From Tetrahymena elliotti 4EA (Eukaryota > Ciliophora > Oligohymenophorea > Hymenostomatida > Tetrahymenidae), in assembly GCA_000231825.2 (NCBI GenBank), contig JH720335.1, positions 618,830-682,829 on the forward strand: a stretch of 64,000 nt of DNA, given 5' to 3'. The notes under the pieces are model-generated. The model was not told the DNA's origin. It worked only from the letters and a program-made list of their open reading frames with translations, and ran no database searches. Within the stretch, counting starts at the first letter, position 1. Every line of letters begins with the position of its first letter. A program made the translations under genes and the position numbers. Shown in pieces: positions 12,670-26,604 of the stretch.

Positions 12670-14579
12670 TCATTAAATTCTGATAGAAGAGAAACCACAT
12701 TGTTTTTGTAATTAACAATTCTTCTCTTTGTTTTCTTTGTTTAAGCGATCTTTCTCTTTTTAGTAATACTTCTCTAAAAATATCTCACTTTTTTTAATTA
12801 AAAATTGTTAATATGAAATATTAATTAATCAATCAATTGATCAAATAAATTCAAACCTTTCTGTTGTATAAACGAAATCATCGAAATATGATTCATACTA
12901 TATCTTTTATTCTTAAGTGAGCTTTTTTCTTGTCTCAATGACTTGCATTATGATATTGGGACTTATATGATATTTTATTAATTTACAGGTAGAGTAGAAG
13001 TTCATCCAATAGATAGAATTGATTTTATACTTTTATTAGTACATGCAATTTTCATCTCTGCATATTGGATGATTTAGGTATTCAACAGTTACCTTACAAG
13101 GTACTATTATTTAGTCAAAAGTGATGAGTTCAAATTCTAGTTCCCTATTTTGGTTCTTGAATGAATTTGTGTATTGCAATGAATCAAATAGCTACACAAA
13201 CCTATATTTTGTTATACAAATATTGATATAGATAAATAAAAAAAATATTTAATGATTGATTGATAGAACGATTGATGATTTTCCCTTTATTTATTTAATT
13301 AATTAATCATCTTTGGTAATCAATTTAGTTAGAAAATGTAATTTAATAAATTGATTCACTCAAAAATCAATTGGTTAGTTTCATTAACTTATCTTAAAAT
13401 ATTTAAAATAAGTAATATTATAGGGTAGGATTTCATACACCTAATTATTATTGTAAGTTAATGTCATTTTCACAATAAAATCAACTAACTAACTCACTAC
13501 ACTTCTAACCTCATTTGAAATGGCTTGAAACAAGATGTTTACATAAATGATTTCATTTAATATTTATTTATTAATTACCTTGACCTTGAATTTAAGAAAT
13601 GCAACCCTCCTTTCCTGAGTGCAACTTATGAAATCGTATCGAAATCACCTCCTAACAGAGCTATGAGGGAGTTACTTATTCCAGTTTTATTAGTTTAGAA
13701 AGTCATGCTCTCTTAGTTGAGCTTAGATAGAGAATATGTAAAGAAGTCACTCTCATCGGTATTATCTCTTATCCATTGATAACTTTTCTCATAAAATATA
13801 TTTTATTTTTCTATCATAGCATAGCAGTGTAGGGGGTTTCTCAAAATATCTGAGTGCTTTTAAAGATCATATTAGCAGCAAAATGATAAATTTTGATAGT
13901 ATTTCAAACATTAACCAAATTGATTGAAATCTGCTTAATCACTCTCCAAAAATCTGTCAATAATGAATTGAAATTAACTTCTTTAAGAAGAACTCATCTC
14001 TTTTAATTAAAAATAATGTAAATATTTTTTGCATCACAAATAAACAAGAAAAGTGGATCGAGGACTATTTCAGGATTTAATATAAATAGCTATCGACCTA
14101 ATTTCTATAAATAAAATCTATAACATTTCAATCAAATATTTACCATAATTAAGCTCGAATGATTCAATTTATTATATCCTCTCTACCATTTTAACTCTTT
14201 TAAATTATGAAATTTACCTTAAATCTACATCACTATCTTAAAAAAAATTTAGATTATAATCTAGTTCTACAACCTGATCTCCAAATATATAAAATATGTC
14301 TTTGTATGGTTAGATATTTTAATAAAGAGATACACCAAGCTTCCCATCTATATATTATTTTTATTTCAGCTTTAGTTGGATGAATTTAGATACTTTCTTT
14401 GCCCTTTTTTTAATAAATTTTTTAGATAATATCTCTTGATTTCTTTTTTAATCTTCCATCTTATCATCTTCTGAAATTTAATTTTCAGAGCTAATCAAAG
14501 AATGAGATGGCGTTTAAAGCAAAATATATTATCCGTAACACTTCTCAAAATCAAAATCAGAATCATCCTAATATTCCAT
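12670..14579 (-). CDS. PLF-D, first member of the four-gene PAS-like family
   Basis: Four exons: 14579-14144, 13999-13579, 13201-12857 and 12787-12670. They join in phases 1, 2 and 2 to give 439 residues ending at TGA. The start ATG opens MEYQDDSDFDFEK. The layout matches the other members. An acidic N terminus leads to a basic stretch (SKKFIKKRAKKVSKF), then the motif IFYIFGDQVVELDY. Exon 2 ends with ISNSLIALLGG and VALRKGGLHFLNSRSR. Exon 3 carries LIKYHISPNIIMQVI, and exon 4 starts SEIFLEKYYQKEK. Exon 2 is 421 nt, identical in length to those of PLF-B and PLF-C. It is the most diverged member, separated from the others by the P450 gene. Function is unknown; see PLF-B for the PAS-like argument. 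Confidence 0.8.
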
Positions 14580-17500
14580 AATAAAATCTTCCTATTTTTT
14601 TAGAGATATCTCCATTTTTTTGTTTTTAATTTCTCTACTTACAAACTTAAATTAGTGATGATGATTATTATTTAATTACTAACTAAAATCCTATTTTATG
14701 TAATAATAAGCATTAATCTTAAAAACCCTTATAATTCGAAGAGGTTTTATGGAAATAATCATACTTATAATTTTTTTCTTTATCTTTTCCATATTAATAG
14801 CATAATGTAATCTTACTTGAACTTGATTATCAACTCAGAAATTCCAATGATTTATTATTCTAGAAACCTTCTATTTTCAATTGGAAATTATTTCTATTTC
14901 AAATACATTTTTGATTGCTTTATCTTCGTTATAAAAATATTTTTAAAAGTAATAAATTATTCAATGTGTAAACATTTTTTTTATACTATACATTTTAATT
15001 CATTAGGGTTAAGAATTAATTTTATTACTTTAAAGTTTGACTTATTCTTTAAAAAAAACATCTAATCAAATTTTTATTTTAATTTCAATATTTCAAAATG
15101 AATTCTAAAGAAGATAAATGATTAATTCTTCAATTTTCACTAAAGATTAGACCTAAATAAATCGCTAAAATTAACAAATAATTTATGGATATGTTTTTCA
15201 ATTTAGCATCTTATTTAATTCAAATTACAAATAAACACTTGATTTAATATTAAAATAAAAACTGTTGAGATTAGAACATTTTGATAGACCACATCCTTTT
15301 TTTTATTCCAATTTCACTAATTCTGTTTTAAAAAAAATAAATATTTGATATTTAAAAATCTCTAAAAAGATAAAAATGGAAAATCAATTTGAAAATAATA
15401 AATAAAACTGAATGAGCCAAATATCGATCAAATCAATTCAAAATTAGTTTTTTATAAAAAATAAATTTTTAATTATTTAAAAATACATATTGAACTACAA
15501 TTTACCATAAATCAAAAAAGTTTTAAAGATTAGAGCAATTTACTAAAACACATCCTAAATCCTTCTCAGATTTTTTTCACAAATTGACTTTCCTGTTTTA
15601 AAAATTATAAAATCATATATTCAAAGAAAAGAAGAAAAAATTTTTTTATTATATTTAAAAAACAATAAATACAAATTAATGAGTAAATTATCAAGTAAAC
15701 CCAAAGTTGTTCATAAATTTTGAAATATTATTTTTGTAGAGTTAAAGATTAGATCATTTAGGTAGTCAAAAGCATAACCCAAAAGAATTATAAAAGTTTA
15801 AAACTTGATTTTAATTTAATTAAAAAAAATAAATTCAAATTAATGAGAAAATAAATAAATATCATGCAAATTAAAGCTCTTTTAAAAGAGAAATACATAT
15901 ATTGAAATACTCTACTTGAGTTTCAGAGCTAAAATTTAAAGATTAATCAAGTCTGCTAAGTCAGATACTGATTCTAAATAAGCACATTTTAATAGCGTGA
16001 CATTTTAGATACAGATTGAAATAATGAGAAAAAAATGAAAATATGAACTAAATTATGAAAACTTAAAATAAAAATTAATTAATGAAAAATGCCAAATTTA
16101 ATACTATTGTTACAAATATTTAAGACTTTTAAATTATTGTCTAATCAATATCCACATTTACTTACTTTTTAAAATCTATTCATGGAAAATTTAATTGACT
16201 ATTTCAATTGAGAAATGCTTTATACTACCCAAATTTTTGGGAAAAATTACCACTTTTTTTAATAAAAGTAAACTTAATAAATAATTTTTTAAAAATTTTC
16301 TTTTTCTAAAAAGGTTGTATTTTATTTGATAAAATTTTCAAAAATTTTAATTTAAAAAAATATTGCTTAATTAAAAATCAATTTTAATTGATAAAATAAG
16401 AATAGAATATTTTTGTTAATTATAAAAACAAAATTACTATAATAAATATAATATTGCTTGTCTTATATTAAAAAACCATTATCTCCTACCTAGTAGGATT
16501 TTATTAGTAGAACTTATTTATCTTAAAGCAAAAAGAATTCCTACTTCCTATGTATGATATTTTCAAAACAGATCTTGAGATAGATTTAATGATAAATATT
16601 TATTTTTATTTTAAATTATTGAATTTTCACAAATAATAAAATTCTTATTTATTTTGTAAATATTTAAAATAGATAATTGATTAAAAATTAAAGATGGACT
16701 TTTATTATCTCTATTTAAAATTTTGCAATGAAAATCACTTTGTTAATTTTAATAAATGTAAATTCTTCTTAAGCCTCAATTATTGAAAATGATTGAAATT
16801 TTTAAGTTTAATTGACAAAATTTGTTCTATCGATAAGTATTTTTAGTAAAATTTTTAACATAAGTACACGGTTATAATTATTGATCTGTAAATTTAATAA
16901 AAAAGAAATCAAATACAAATTTAACAATTATAGTTTTTTTCTTTAGTAGTACATATAAATACTTAATATTGATCACATTTAATTAGATTACACATTATTA
17001 TCAAAACCAAATAAATGTAATTCTTTTACAAGTATAAATAAAATTTTGATTATTCCTATTATATTTATTCACAAAATATCAAATTTTAACATTTTAATCA
17101 GTCTTAAAATTTTAGTAAATATTGAGAGGATATATTTTTTCAAGGAAATTCGTTTAAAGAAATAGGTAAAAAATAAGATATATTTATAAACAAATATGTT
17201 AGTAAAAACTGAGATAAATATCAGAATGTCTGTCAAAAAATAAATACTAATTTTTATCTCATAGAAAAGTGTAATTTGATTTATGAAAAAGAATATCTTA
17301 ACTAATTAAAAAATTTAGTAGGGGGATTTTTTAGATGACGCCAAATACAATTGGTTTGTTTTATTTGCTATAAATTTATTATCCACAATCAAAAAGATAT
17401 TTTGTTAATCACAGTCTGTAGGTATTTTACAACTGTCTCCAATTGTTATTTTAAAAGCTAGCAAAAAATAAATTATTCCAGAATTACCTAAATAGATTCA

Positions 17501-18414
17501 TTTTTTAGAATTAGTTAAACAGGCTCATGTTGAGTGAATATAAAAACACAATTTTACAATTTTGATTATAAAAAATAGGTAAAATTCTATTCATAAAAAA
17601 GACTAAGAAGTATCTTTCTTTAATGAATTAGAAATTGTTTATGAGAAAAGAGCTTTGTTTGGATTTTTGATTATAGGTAATAAATGATTAATTGATAATA
17701 CTTTGATGGGAGATTGTGCTAATATATAAAATTATATCTACTTTTCTAAAAGGGAAAATGAGTGAGCATTATAAAAGAATTATTGATAATTTCACTTTAT
17801 ATAATTAGATTTTTAATTGGATGCGATTGTAAACCTGGAGGTAATCTAAAAAGCAAAATATTGATTAATTGATACTTCACACACTTTTAATAAATGAATG
17901 AAATTTTTATATTTATTCTATACATTCATAAATCAATTAAATCAGGCTAATCCCCTATTTTTTAGGTAGGCATTATGCTTATCAAAGAGCAAAAGAAGCT
18001 TAGCTAGTTACTCAACAAGAAGAAATAAGGCTTATTACATGTAGCTAAAGCATAAAAATAATTTCTTTTATATGTATTTGACAAATTAATTGACGTATAA
18101 TTCTTTTATATCATAAAAAAATAAGTCATCTAAAATTAATATTGTTTGATTAATTGATTGATTAATTAATTAAGTCAATTTTTGATTGAAATATATGGTC
18201 GTATCTTTAAATTAAAAATAATTAAACATACCATTTTTATTCATATTTTTGATCTTTTAATTAACTTAATAATAATTAGCTATTTACTTTATAGAGGTCA
18301 AACAAAGATCCAAGCCATTGCTTAAATTCATTAACTTAAGATATTTAAGATAAAAAATTAAGAATAAATTTTTCAATTAAATTAAAAAAATTAGATATTT
18401 AGAAAGACAAAACT
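14580..18414. other. long intergenic stretch without supported gene
   Basis: Nearly 4 kb of AT-rich DNA. Frames around 14817-15065 and 17335-17570 are open, but their composition is Phe/Ile/Leu/Asn-heavy and several frames are open at once, so no gene is called. The rightmost part is the upstream region of the P450 gene. Confidence 0.5.
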
Positions 18415-19926
18415 ATGGTAAGCTATTTTGCCTTAGCAGCTCTAGCAGTAGTTCTATACATTTTATATGTATTTATTATTAATCCTTACTTGTTGTACAA
18501 AGGATACTTAAAATGGGGTAAAGGTTCTTTCTACCCTTTCGTTGGTGTCTTCTACGGCGCTGTTAAGCGTGTTTAAAAATACAAAGATTGTGATTACCAC
18601 TTGAAGCATATGTATGATGATGGCTCTGATCCTAAAATATATGTTGAAAACAATGCCACCAACGCCACCATCAAGATTTCTGATCCTGAATATATTAAGG
18701 AGTTTGTCCAACTTGAAAACAAGGCTTATCAAAAGACTACTCTCTTAATTGACAACATCATCAGACTCGTAGGTTAAGGTATCATCTTTTCTGAAGGTCA
18801 ACAATGGAAGAAAAACAGAAATGTCCTTTCTGGTGTTTTCCACTTCGAACAACTCAGCAAGCGTGTCCCATCAATAGAAAAAATTACCAAGGAAGTTTAC
18901 TCACGTTATATTGATGAAGGAAACATGAAAAACGTTGATGTCATCGAATTATTCTAAGAAATTACTGCCGAAGTAGTTATCCAAACTTTCTTCAGCAACA
19001 TCTCTAAGGATAAATCCTTCTATGGCATGAGTTTGTCTGTAGCTCTTTCTTATCTCATCAACTCTGTAGGTAAATAAATTAGAACTCCCTTCTACTTCTT
19101 GTTCCGTACTAAGTTCTTTGAATGGGGACTCAGAGAATCTGACAGAAAGTTAAACAAGTAGATAAAAGAATTCCGTCAAATGATTGGTGATATCATCAAT
19201 GAACGTATCAGAGAAGAAGAAGAATTAGAAAAGCATGGTGAATAAACTACTAAGGAAGATCTCGTTTACTATCTTAAGAAGAACAATCTCCTCGGAGTTC
19301 TCTCCCTCGATGAAATCATCAGTGAATTCATGACTTTCTACGTTGCAGGTATGGATACAACTGGTCATCTTTGTGGTATGGCTGTTTGGTATCTCACCCA
19401 AAATCCTGAAATTAAAAAGAAACTCTAAGAAGAATTAGATGCTAACACTGACTACACTCAAAATGGTCTCCTTAAGCTTCCTTATCTTAACGGAGTTATC
19501 CAAGAAACTCAACGTCTCTATGGACCTGCTGGTTAATTATTCAACCGTGTTGCCCTTAGAGATCATATGCTTAAAGATATTCCTATCAAGAAGGGAACTA
19601 TTGTTAAGCCCTCTCCCTGTTCTGTTCACAGACACCCTAAATACTTCGAAGAACCTCATTCCTTCAAGCCTGAAAGATGGTTTAACAAAAACACTGTCAC
19701 TCCCTTTACTTTTATTCCATTCAATGCTGGTCCCAGAAACTGCATTGGCCAACATCTTGCCTTAATAGAAGCTAGAATTATGATTAATTATTTCATGAAG
19801 ACCTTCGATTTCGATATTGATCCCACCTATGGTGAAATGGTCCTCAACTATGCATTCTTAATTGAGCCTGTTAATAAACTTAGAATTAACTTCAAGCTTA
19901 AAGAAAAGCCTTTGATCTACTCTTGA
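18415..19926 (+). CDS. cytochrome P450 monooxygenase
   Basis: A heme-thiolate monooxygenase, 503 residues, intronless, TGA stop at 19924. An N-terminal hydrophobic anchor (LAALAVVLYILYVFII) suggests attachment to the ER membrane. Hallmarks in order are the I-helix AGMDTT (residues 311-316), the K-helix ExxR as ETQR (364-367), PERW, and the heme loop FNAGPRNCIGQHLA with the cysteine ligand at residue 443. Length is normal for a microsomal P450. It resembles the CYP4/CYP3-like clan common in Tetrahymena, but subfamily and substrate cannot be assigned from sequence alone. Codons favour C endings, suggesting strong expression. It interrupts the PLF family, lying between PLF-D and PLF-A on the opposite strand. 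Confidence 0.95.
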
Positions 19927-21371
19927 GATCTTTGAAACATTTTTAAATTAATTAGTAGCAAGTATTAATTCAAACAAGTAGCCATGATTCAATGCTTTAG
20001 ATATAATAAAGAAATATAAAATTATCAAAATAGATGTAATAATTTTAACAAAAAAGTAGAATCTAAAAGCTCTCTTTTGCTTTAACTAAATATTTGATTT
20101 ATCTATCTTTCTTTCTTTTTACTATTAAATCTTTCTTTTCAGAAGATAATGAGAAGATTGTAATTAATTTATATTTTTTTATATTTGTCACTCATTTAGT
20201 TGTTAAAAATATAAAAAATAATCCAAAAATATCAAACTCTTCAAAAATACTAATTTCTTTCTTGATTTTTATGTACCCACCAAAAAATTAATATCTCTAC
20301 TTATTATGATCAAATCTAACAAAATCAATTATTTGCATTTTTTAATAAGCAAAAAAGCATAATTAATTCTAATAACAAATTAAATTAACCCTCTTTATTT
20401 TCATTTTTACTTTTCTAATTTACAAATTCTTCAACAATCATTTTATTTAGAATTTAAAGTAAACTTTATGTGATTTGTGAATAACTCTCTGTTCCAATGA
20501 ATACCTTTCAAAGAGAATCTCTATCCAGCAGTTTACTCATAAGTATCTAAAGGAAATATTTTAAGGATAGTATTTGTCATTATTTATGCTTCTTCATTTT
20601 ACTTTTGTGATTGCTATTTTTGAGGAGAATTATCAATTTTCATTTTTTCTGATCAAACTTAAATTGCCTTAACTACCGATAAAAAATATTTGATAGCATT
20701 TATGGATATGTGGTTAATCTAAATTATTTCATTTTTAAAATTAAGATTCTTTTAATATATAATTTCTCATCAAATAAAATTTTTGAATTGCATACTTTTA
20801 AAAGATTATAAAATAAATAAGTAATATATTCCTTTAAAAATAAAATAATTAAGATTTAAAAAAATTGAAATTTAAATGAGAAGCAAACAATTCTTTAAAT
20901 ACCTTAAATTTTGTGAAATATGTTTATGTTATTGAGAATACAGAAAGAATAAGTAAAATGTTAAATCATATTAAAAAGATAGATAGAAATGTGTAATAAT
21001 TTTTGAAGAAAAAATTAATAGAGGAGGGGAGGGGGGTATCTACAAACTAAAATTTTTGACTGGGATTTTTTCAACAATTTTAATAAATTAGATTTTTATG
21101 TAGTTTTATAAATCTCAATTGTGAAAACCCCCCTGAGATAGTAGTAACAAACATAAATTTGATATAAAATAGTTTCTTAAATTAATATATTTTTAAATAT
21201 TTTTAATTCTTTTTCTTTTTTAATTAGAGTTTATTTTAAATAATTTATATTTATTTCAAGGAAAATCTCAATTCTTATAATAATTTTATTATTTTTTTAG
21301 CAGATTCGTTAGGAACCTATTGAGATAGTATTTTGTAGCAATAAGAGTATGATAGCCATTTTTATTTTATA
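19927..21371. other. intergenic DNA between P450 and PLF-A
   Basis: AT-rich sequence holding the 3' flanks of two convergent genes. A G-run near 21023-21036 and a C-run near 21127-21132 are the only notable features. They are not arranged as a clean hairpin. No gene is supported. Confidence 0.5.
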
Positions 21372-22861
21372 TCATTATTAATCTTACAACTATTCTTTCT
21401 GTGTGAGGAACTATTTTAACTGTTTTTACTTAGTTAAATAGTACTTCTCTTTAAGTAACTCACTTTAATAATAAATTTTATTTAATATCTAACACTTTCC
21501 ATAAAAATTACCTTTATGCTTGATATCTTAGTTCATCATCATTCATATAGGAGATAGGATCATATTTTTCAATTTATTTTCTTTTATTTAAAACATTTTA
21601 AATTTAGTTATCATTAATATAGAATTCAGTTATTCCACAAAGATTTATGTAATCAATCCAATTTTCATTGATAATATTTTATAGTTTGTATTCAAGTACA
21701 ATATCTTAGAATTATTGAACAGAGAGTGCTAGTTTTCTTTACTAACAATAGACAGGAATATCTTCGACAGTCAATAAGACAACATCCCACTTTTTTTCTG
21801 ACCATTTCTGAATTCCATATTAAATTTTTTATATTATCATTTCCATCCTAATATTATTAAAAAAAGTTGATAAAATAACTTACTTTGAAGATTCTAGATT
21901 TAGTTGAAATCTTTAATTTTTTTTTACCTCGAAATAGAATTGTAGATTTCAAATCTCCCTTTCCTGAAAATATAATTTTCGAAAGTTCTACTATCCATTC
22001 CAAGCAATTCAATTAGAGGTTTACTAAATCCTATGAGGTTCTATTCGTACTATTAAAACTGTTTATTAAAGCTTCCAAATGCATAAAAAAAATACTTATT
22101 TTAGCTTATATTTTTTTAAATCCAATCTAAACAAGCTGCTACATATTCTTTTTGCAACTGAAACAGAGGATCAACAATATTAGGATTATTTTAAACTAAG
22201 ATAAAAAAATTATTCAAAACTTCTGTCTTTTAGATCTAAAATTCTCTGAGAACCATTCCTAATTCATGTGTTTTTTAGTTAGGAGTATTTATGTATTTCT
22301 CTATCATAGAATCTAAATCTTTTCTTTGTTCTACATTTACACCTTTTAAGATAGAAATTAGGGTGAACTATATAATATTTTACACAAAATTTCTTGTAAA
22401 TAAAAGAGAATAAGAAAAAAATAATCAAATAATTTTATTTTTTAGTTACTGTAATGAATTTCTATGGTGTTCATGTTATTTTTCGTCTCCACTTTTGCAA
22501 CTTATTTTAAATATGACCATCCCAATGTCTTTTTATTTGTTTCTGAATTGTTATGAAAATCATATTCTAAAATGACATCTCCATTTGCATAAACATCTAT
22601 TTATTGGTTGGGTTGGTAAAATAATGGCTGAATATTGAAGTTGATTTTTAATAAGGCCTCCTTTTTAAATTTCTTCGCTTGCTTTTGTAAAAAAATCGGG
22701 GTTTTTTTTGATCTTTTTACTACTGTTTTAGTTATGAGTTTCGATGGCTATAAGCAAGTAGACTTTTCAGAATAGTCTTTATCCTAAGAATTAGAGCTAT
22801 ATTAATCAGAAGTCAACCTTAAAGAATTAGGGATTTTTGAATTGCACTCTTCAATTTCCAT
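21372..22861 (-). CDS. PLF-A, PAS-like family member
   Basis: Four exons: 22861-22450, 22342-21928, 21847-21512 and 21462-21372, phases 1, 2 and 2, giving 417 residues. It begins MEIEECNSKIPNSLRL. A basic stretch rich in Lys (AKKFKKEA) precedes the conserved VYANGDVILEYDF segment. Exon 2 carries NTPNQKTHELGMVLREF, then LIGFSKPLIELLGM and IFRKGRFEIYNSISR. Exon 4 begins SELLKEKYYL, the counterpart of SEMFIDKFY in PLF-B. Exon 2 is 415 nt, two codons shorter than in its relatives. The exon structure and motif order make paralogy clear; function is not known. Confidence 0.85.
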
Positions 22862-24406
22862 TTTTTTTTTAATTGGGTTGTGATGAAATAATTATTTTTA
22901 TGTTGTACAAGTAAATTAGTGGTGTTAGTTTTTCAACTTATATTTTTTTATTAGGAATTAAATTTCAAGCACTAATTAATAAAATTTCATTCTAATAGGT
23001 TCTGCTATTTGCAAATATCAATAGAGTATATTTTTTACTTTCTTTTTACTACTTCATATGTAAACATAATAGCGTTTCTATTTTTTCTAATTATTATCTT
23101 AAAAACTCAAAAATTTATAATCTACGGTGAAACAATTATCTATTATTTGTCTAGTTTATCAATATTCTTTGGCTAAGAGACAACCAGATATCTTTAAATA
23201 TTAAACAGACACCCAGATAACATTAGCTTTTAAAGTTTTAAATTAAATTTAATCAAAAGTTTCTTTATCAAATAAAAGATTAAGGTAAAAAACAATAAAA
23301 AACATTTAAACAAAAAGAAATTTGTTTTTATACTATAATTTGATCTTACCATTTTGCTTCTTAGATAAAAAATAAAATAACAAATGAGAAAAATTAAATT
23401 TTTTATTTTAAATATTTTCAACTATTAAAAATAATAACAAATAAGGATTCTCAATAAGTCTTATATTCGAAAATAAAAAAAATTGATAAAAGTTCAGAAA
23501 TATTAGCAGTGCTAGCAAAAATTGATCAATATATTTATTCAAGCTAAAAAAAACAATTCATAAGAAAATTAAAAAATAATTGACTAAAATGGATATAATA
23601 ATAAAGTAAAAAATATATTTTATATTTGGTTTTTGATTGATTTATTCACGTAAGAATTTTTTTGTGCTTATCTTAAATTGCTTATTAGTTTTGATATTTA
23701 TTTAGAATTGTATTTAAACAAATTAAGGAATGTATATCAGTCAAATTGAGTAATTATAAAATGGTGCTAAAAATAGAAGTAAATTAGTAGAATAAAGATA
23801 AATTGATTCAATAGATTTAGTTCTTAGTCAATATATTTGCTTAACCTCAAATGAGCAATTCATTATTGTGTTATATTCTGCTCTATATTAAATGTAAACT
23901 GATAAAAAGATTTATTAATTAATTATTTCGATGGTTATTAATTTTGATTGATTAATGTGAATTTTGTTTTATTGTTTCCTTTAATGAACAAATTTCTTTT
24001 AATAAGCTTTAACATTGGTTTACAATATATTTAAATAAAATAAGAAGCAAGAAATTTAAATCAGTAATAAAAGTGATGATAAAAAGATAGACAAAAGCAT
24101 ATGTAAATATGTAATATAAATTTAAATAGATTTAATCAATATATTTACTAAAGTGAAAATAAACAATTCATTATTAGAACTCTCTTTAATTTAAGTTCAT
24201 AAGAAGATTTAAAGAATAAATTATTTAGTTAAATGAATTGATTAAAATGAAAATGTATATATTTATTTATTTATTTTGATATTTTTGGTGATTGGTTGAT
24301 TGATTGAATTAAGGTTTTTGTTTTCAGTTTGTCTTTGATTATAGTTAATTAATTTAATTAGCTTTACTATTTATTTACTATTTGATTTAATTATCTTTTT
24401 TTGTTT
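22862..24406. other. intergenic DNA between PLF-A and PLF-B
   Basis: No gene is supported. It contains a degenerate tandem repeat of about 305 nt, listed separately. Confidence 0.55.
23520..24370. repeat. three degenerate tandem copies, ~305-nt period
   Basis: TCAATATATTT recurs at 23526, 23828 and 24136. Each is followed 20 to 30 nt later by CAATTCAT and then by a similar block containing AATTGA-TAAAATG and TTTTTGATTGATT-like runs. The copies have drifted, so boundaries are approximate. It lies between two family paralogs. Confidence 0.5.
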
Positions 24407-26034
24407 TCAAATTTATCTAATCCCACATGTTCGTGATTTATTTTTTTCTTCCAATATTTTTTACTGTATATCATTTATTTATATTTCTTCTTCTTTATTT
24501 TTGTAGAACTTGTCAATAAACATTTCACTTTTATAATTTAAATTTTAATATAAATTTTTATGGAAAAGTAATAGATAAAATTTTACCTCATAAGAGAATA
24601 TTCAAAATCAATTGAATTATTTTTTTCCTTTTATGTTCTTTGCTATTTCACATTTTCAATAATATTTGGATTTATTTCAAATTTAAACAGTCTGAAGCAA
24701 GAGTATTCTAAAGCATACTCTCCGAAAAACAAATCATAATATGAAAATTTTTATGGAGTAAAGCATTAGAATTCTGGAGTACTGATTACACATTTGACAG
24801 GTATTTTAATATCATCAAGAGTAATTATGTCATGCTCAAAATAAAATCCATGAATTGGTTTTTTTCTGTTTATATAATGAAGTCTTCCTATTAATCTTTT
24901 TAGCCTAACATAAAAATTATTCTTATAAAAAACGTTATTTCATAGAAATTATTTATTTACCTAGAAAGTCCATCCAAAAATTCAAGTCTTCCTTTTCTTA
25001 AAATAAAAGGAATAGCATCTTCATCATTCAGGCCAAGTAGATTTAATAAAGCTTAACTATAGCCAATATTTTTATAGTTTTGATCAAGAGTATCAAAATC
25101 TATTTCATAGTATACATACATATAAATATCATCACTAGTTATCTAAGATTTTAGCCACTCTAAACTCTTTTAAAAGTAATCTTTCGACATTGTTTAGAAC
25201 TACTCTTTCACTTTTAAATCACGAAGTACATCTATTCTTTGCTTCATTAAAGAAACATGATTTTTAGCTTTTTCATAATATTCTTATAAGTAGAGACCTA
25301 ACTGATGAACGAGCTGATCAGGAACTTTCAAATACCTTTAAATAGCGTATTAAAAATCAAAATCCGTACTAACCATTCTCTCTAAATATTTAAATAAATT
25401 ATGTAAACAAATTATAAAGTTTTTTATGTCATTATCTATCTCTCTTTATTGAAAAGTTTGTCATCTCTCTCTATCTATGTTTTGTGATTATTAGAGATTT
25501 GTATGAAAAAAAATTAATTCTTTGATAAAGAAAGATAGAGTTGTTTTTTGATGAAAGAAATTTCAAATTATTTATTTTTTTACTCATGTCTACTTAGGTG
25601 CAGCTTATTTCTTTTATCTAACTAGCAACTTCTCCTCTCTTCCAGTATGACCATTAGTATGTTTTATCTATATTAAATGGGTCTCTGTAATAATCTCCCT
25701 CTAAAACTATCTCACCAAACACAAAAAAATCTTCCATCGGAGCTAATACTGAAGTAAAAGGTTTAACAATGTATTCTTTTTGCATGACTTGGAGTAGCTT
25801 ATTTTACTTTTTGGCTTTTTCTAGTTTATTTTAAATTTTCCTCTTTCTTAGCTATTCTTTTTTGAGCTTTTTAATAACTTTTTCTTTTTCATTTTCATCT
25901 TCTTTAAGTACCACAAATTAAAAATTAATTAGATTTGTTTCTTTATTGCTATTATGGCTTTGAGATGAACTATCACTGCTCGAAATTATTTCTGAGGTCT
26001 ATTAAATTGAATCGTTATCGTTTTCAATTTCCAT
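24407..26034 (-). CDS. PLF-B, PAS-like family member
   Basis: Four exons: 26034-25584, 25381-24961, 24904-24587 and 24527-24407, phases 1, 2 and 2, giving 436 residues. It opens MEIENDNDSIQQTSEIIS. Residues about 55-90 are strongly basic and coil-like (KKLKKEQLRKRKIQNKLEKA). Then come EDFFVFGEIVLEGDYYRDP and a helical part (PDQLVHQLGLYLQEYY). The core follows: IGYSQALLNLLGLNDEDA, FILRKGRLEFLDGLSR and, across an intron, ITLDDIKIPVKCVI. A small residue pattern before LLG, then a later D-x-IPV strand, is what PAS domains show, so a PAS-like fold is my inference. With the basic segment it could be a nuclear regulator, but this is speculative. No signal peptide or membrane span is seen. Confidence 0.85.
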
Positions 26035-26604
26035 TTTATATTTTGTATAAGGATATTTGTTTTTTATTTAGAATCTTATTTGCTAGATTGCTTACTTATG
26101 TATAAGCTAGTTATTTTTATTTTTTGTTTGTATTATTGCTTGCTTGCTAAAGTAGGATATAATATAACCAAGTTTGCAGATGTTATTTTCTGCAAATTAT
26201 ATTTAATATATAGTGATAATTAATTTTTGATTTAACAATTATTTATCAAATAGTATCATAAAATATGAAAATAGACTAAAAAAATTGTTTAAAAATTTAC
26301 TATTTCTTAATTAAAATTACCTTTTTCATTAGCATACATACATGCAGATAAATAGATATCATACATATATAGATATACACTTTTTGCTAATCTAAATAGA
26401 AATTCTGGTTGAATGATTAATAACCAGAAATTTTTTAGATTAAGAAAATTAAATTAAATTACTTACTTACTTTATTTTGATTTCAATAAAGAGAAGAAAG
26501 AATTATAAAAAATACATGTTAATTTTTTAATAATTATTTGTTCTTAAAATGAAGAGGAGGAGGAGATTAAAAGAATACACTTAAATAATAATGAGTTAAT
26601 TCTC

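Noticed and set aside
12988..13162. Open + strand frame preceded by a splice-acceptor-like TTTACAG
   Set aside because: Antisense to PLF-D exon 3, which matches the family motif HISPNII and keeps the splice phase.
13545..13768. Open + strand frame without TGA, with a protein-like sequence (SATYEIVSKSPPNRAM region)
   Set aside because: It is the antisense shadow of PLF-D exon 2, which carries the conserved RKGGLHFLNSRSR motif on the - strand.
17335..17570. Possible + strand gene upstream of the P450
   Set aside because: All three + frames are open at once and none has a motif, which is expected by chance when TGA is the only stop in AT-rich DNA.
19439..19765. Standard-code ORFs on both strands inside the P450
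   Set aside because: Out-of-frame shadows. The real frame carries ExxR and the heme-binding Cys loop.
21020..21135. G-run and C-run suggesting a hairpin downstream of PLF-A
   Set aside because: The flanking bases are in the wrong order to extend pairing beyond the homopolymer runs.
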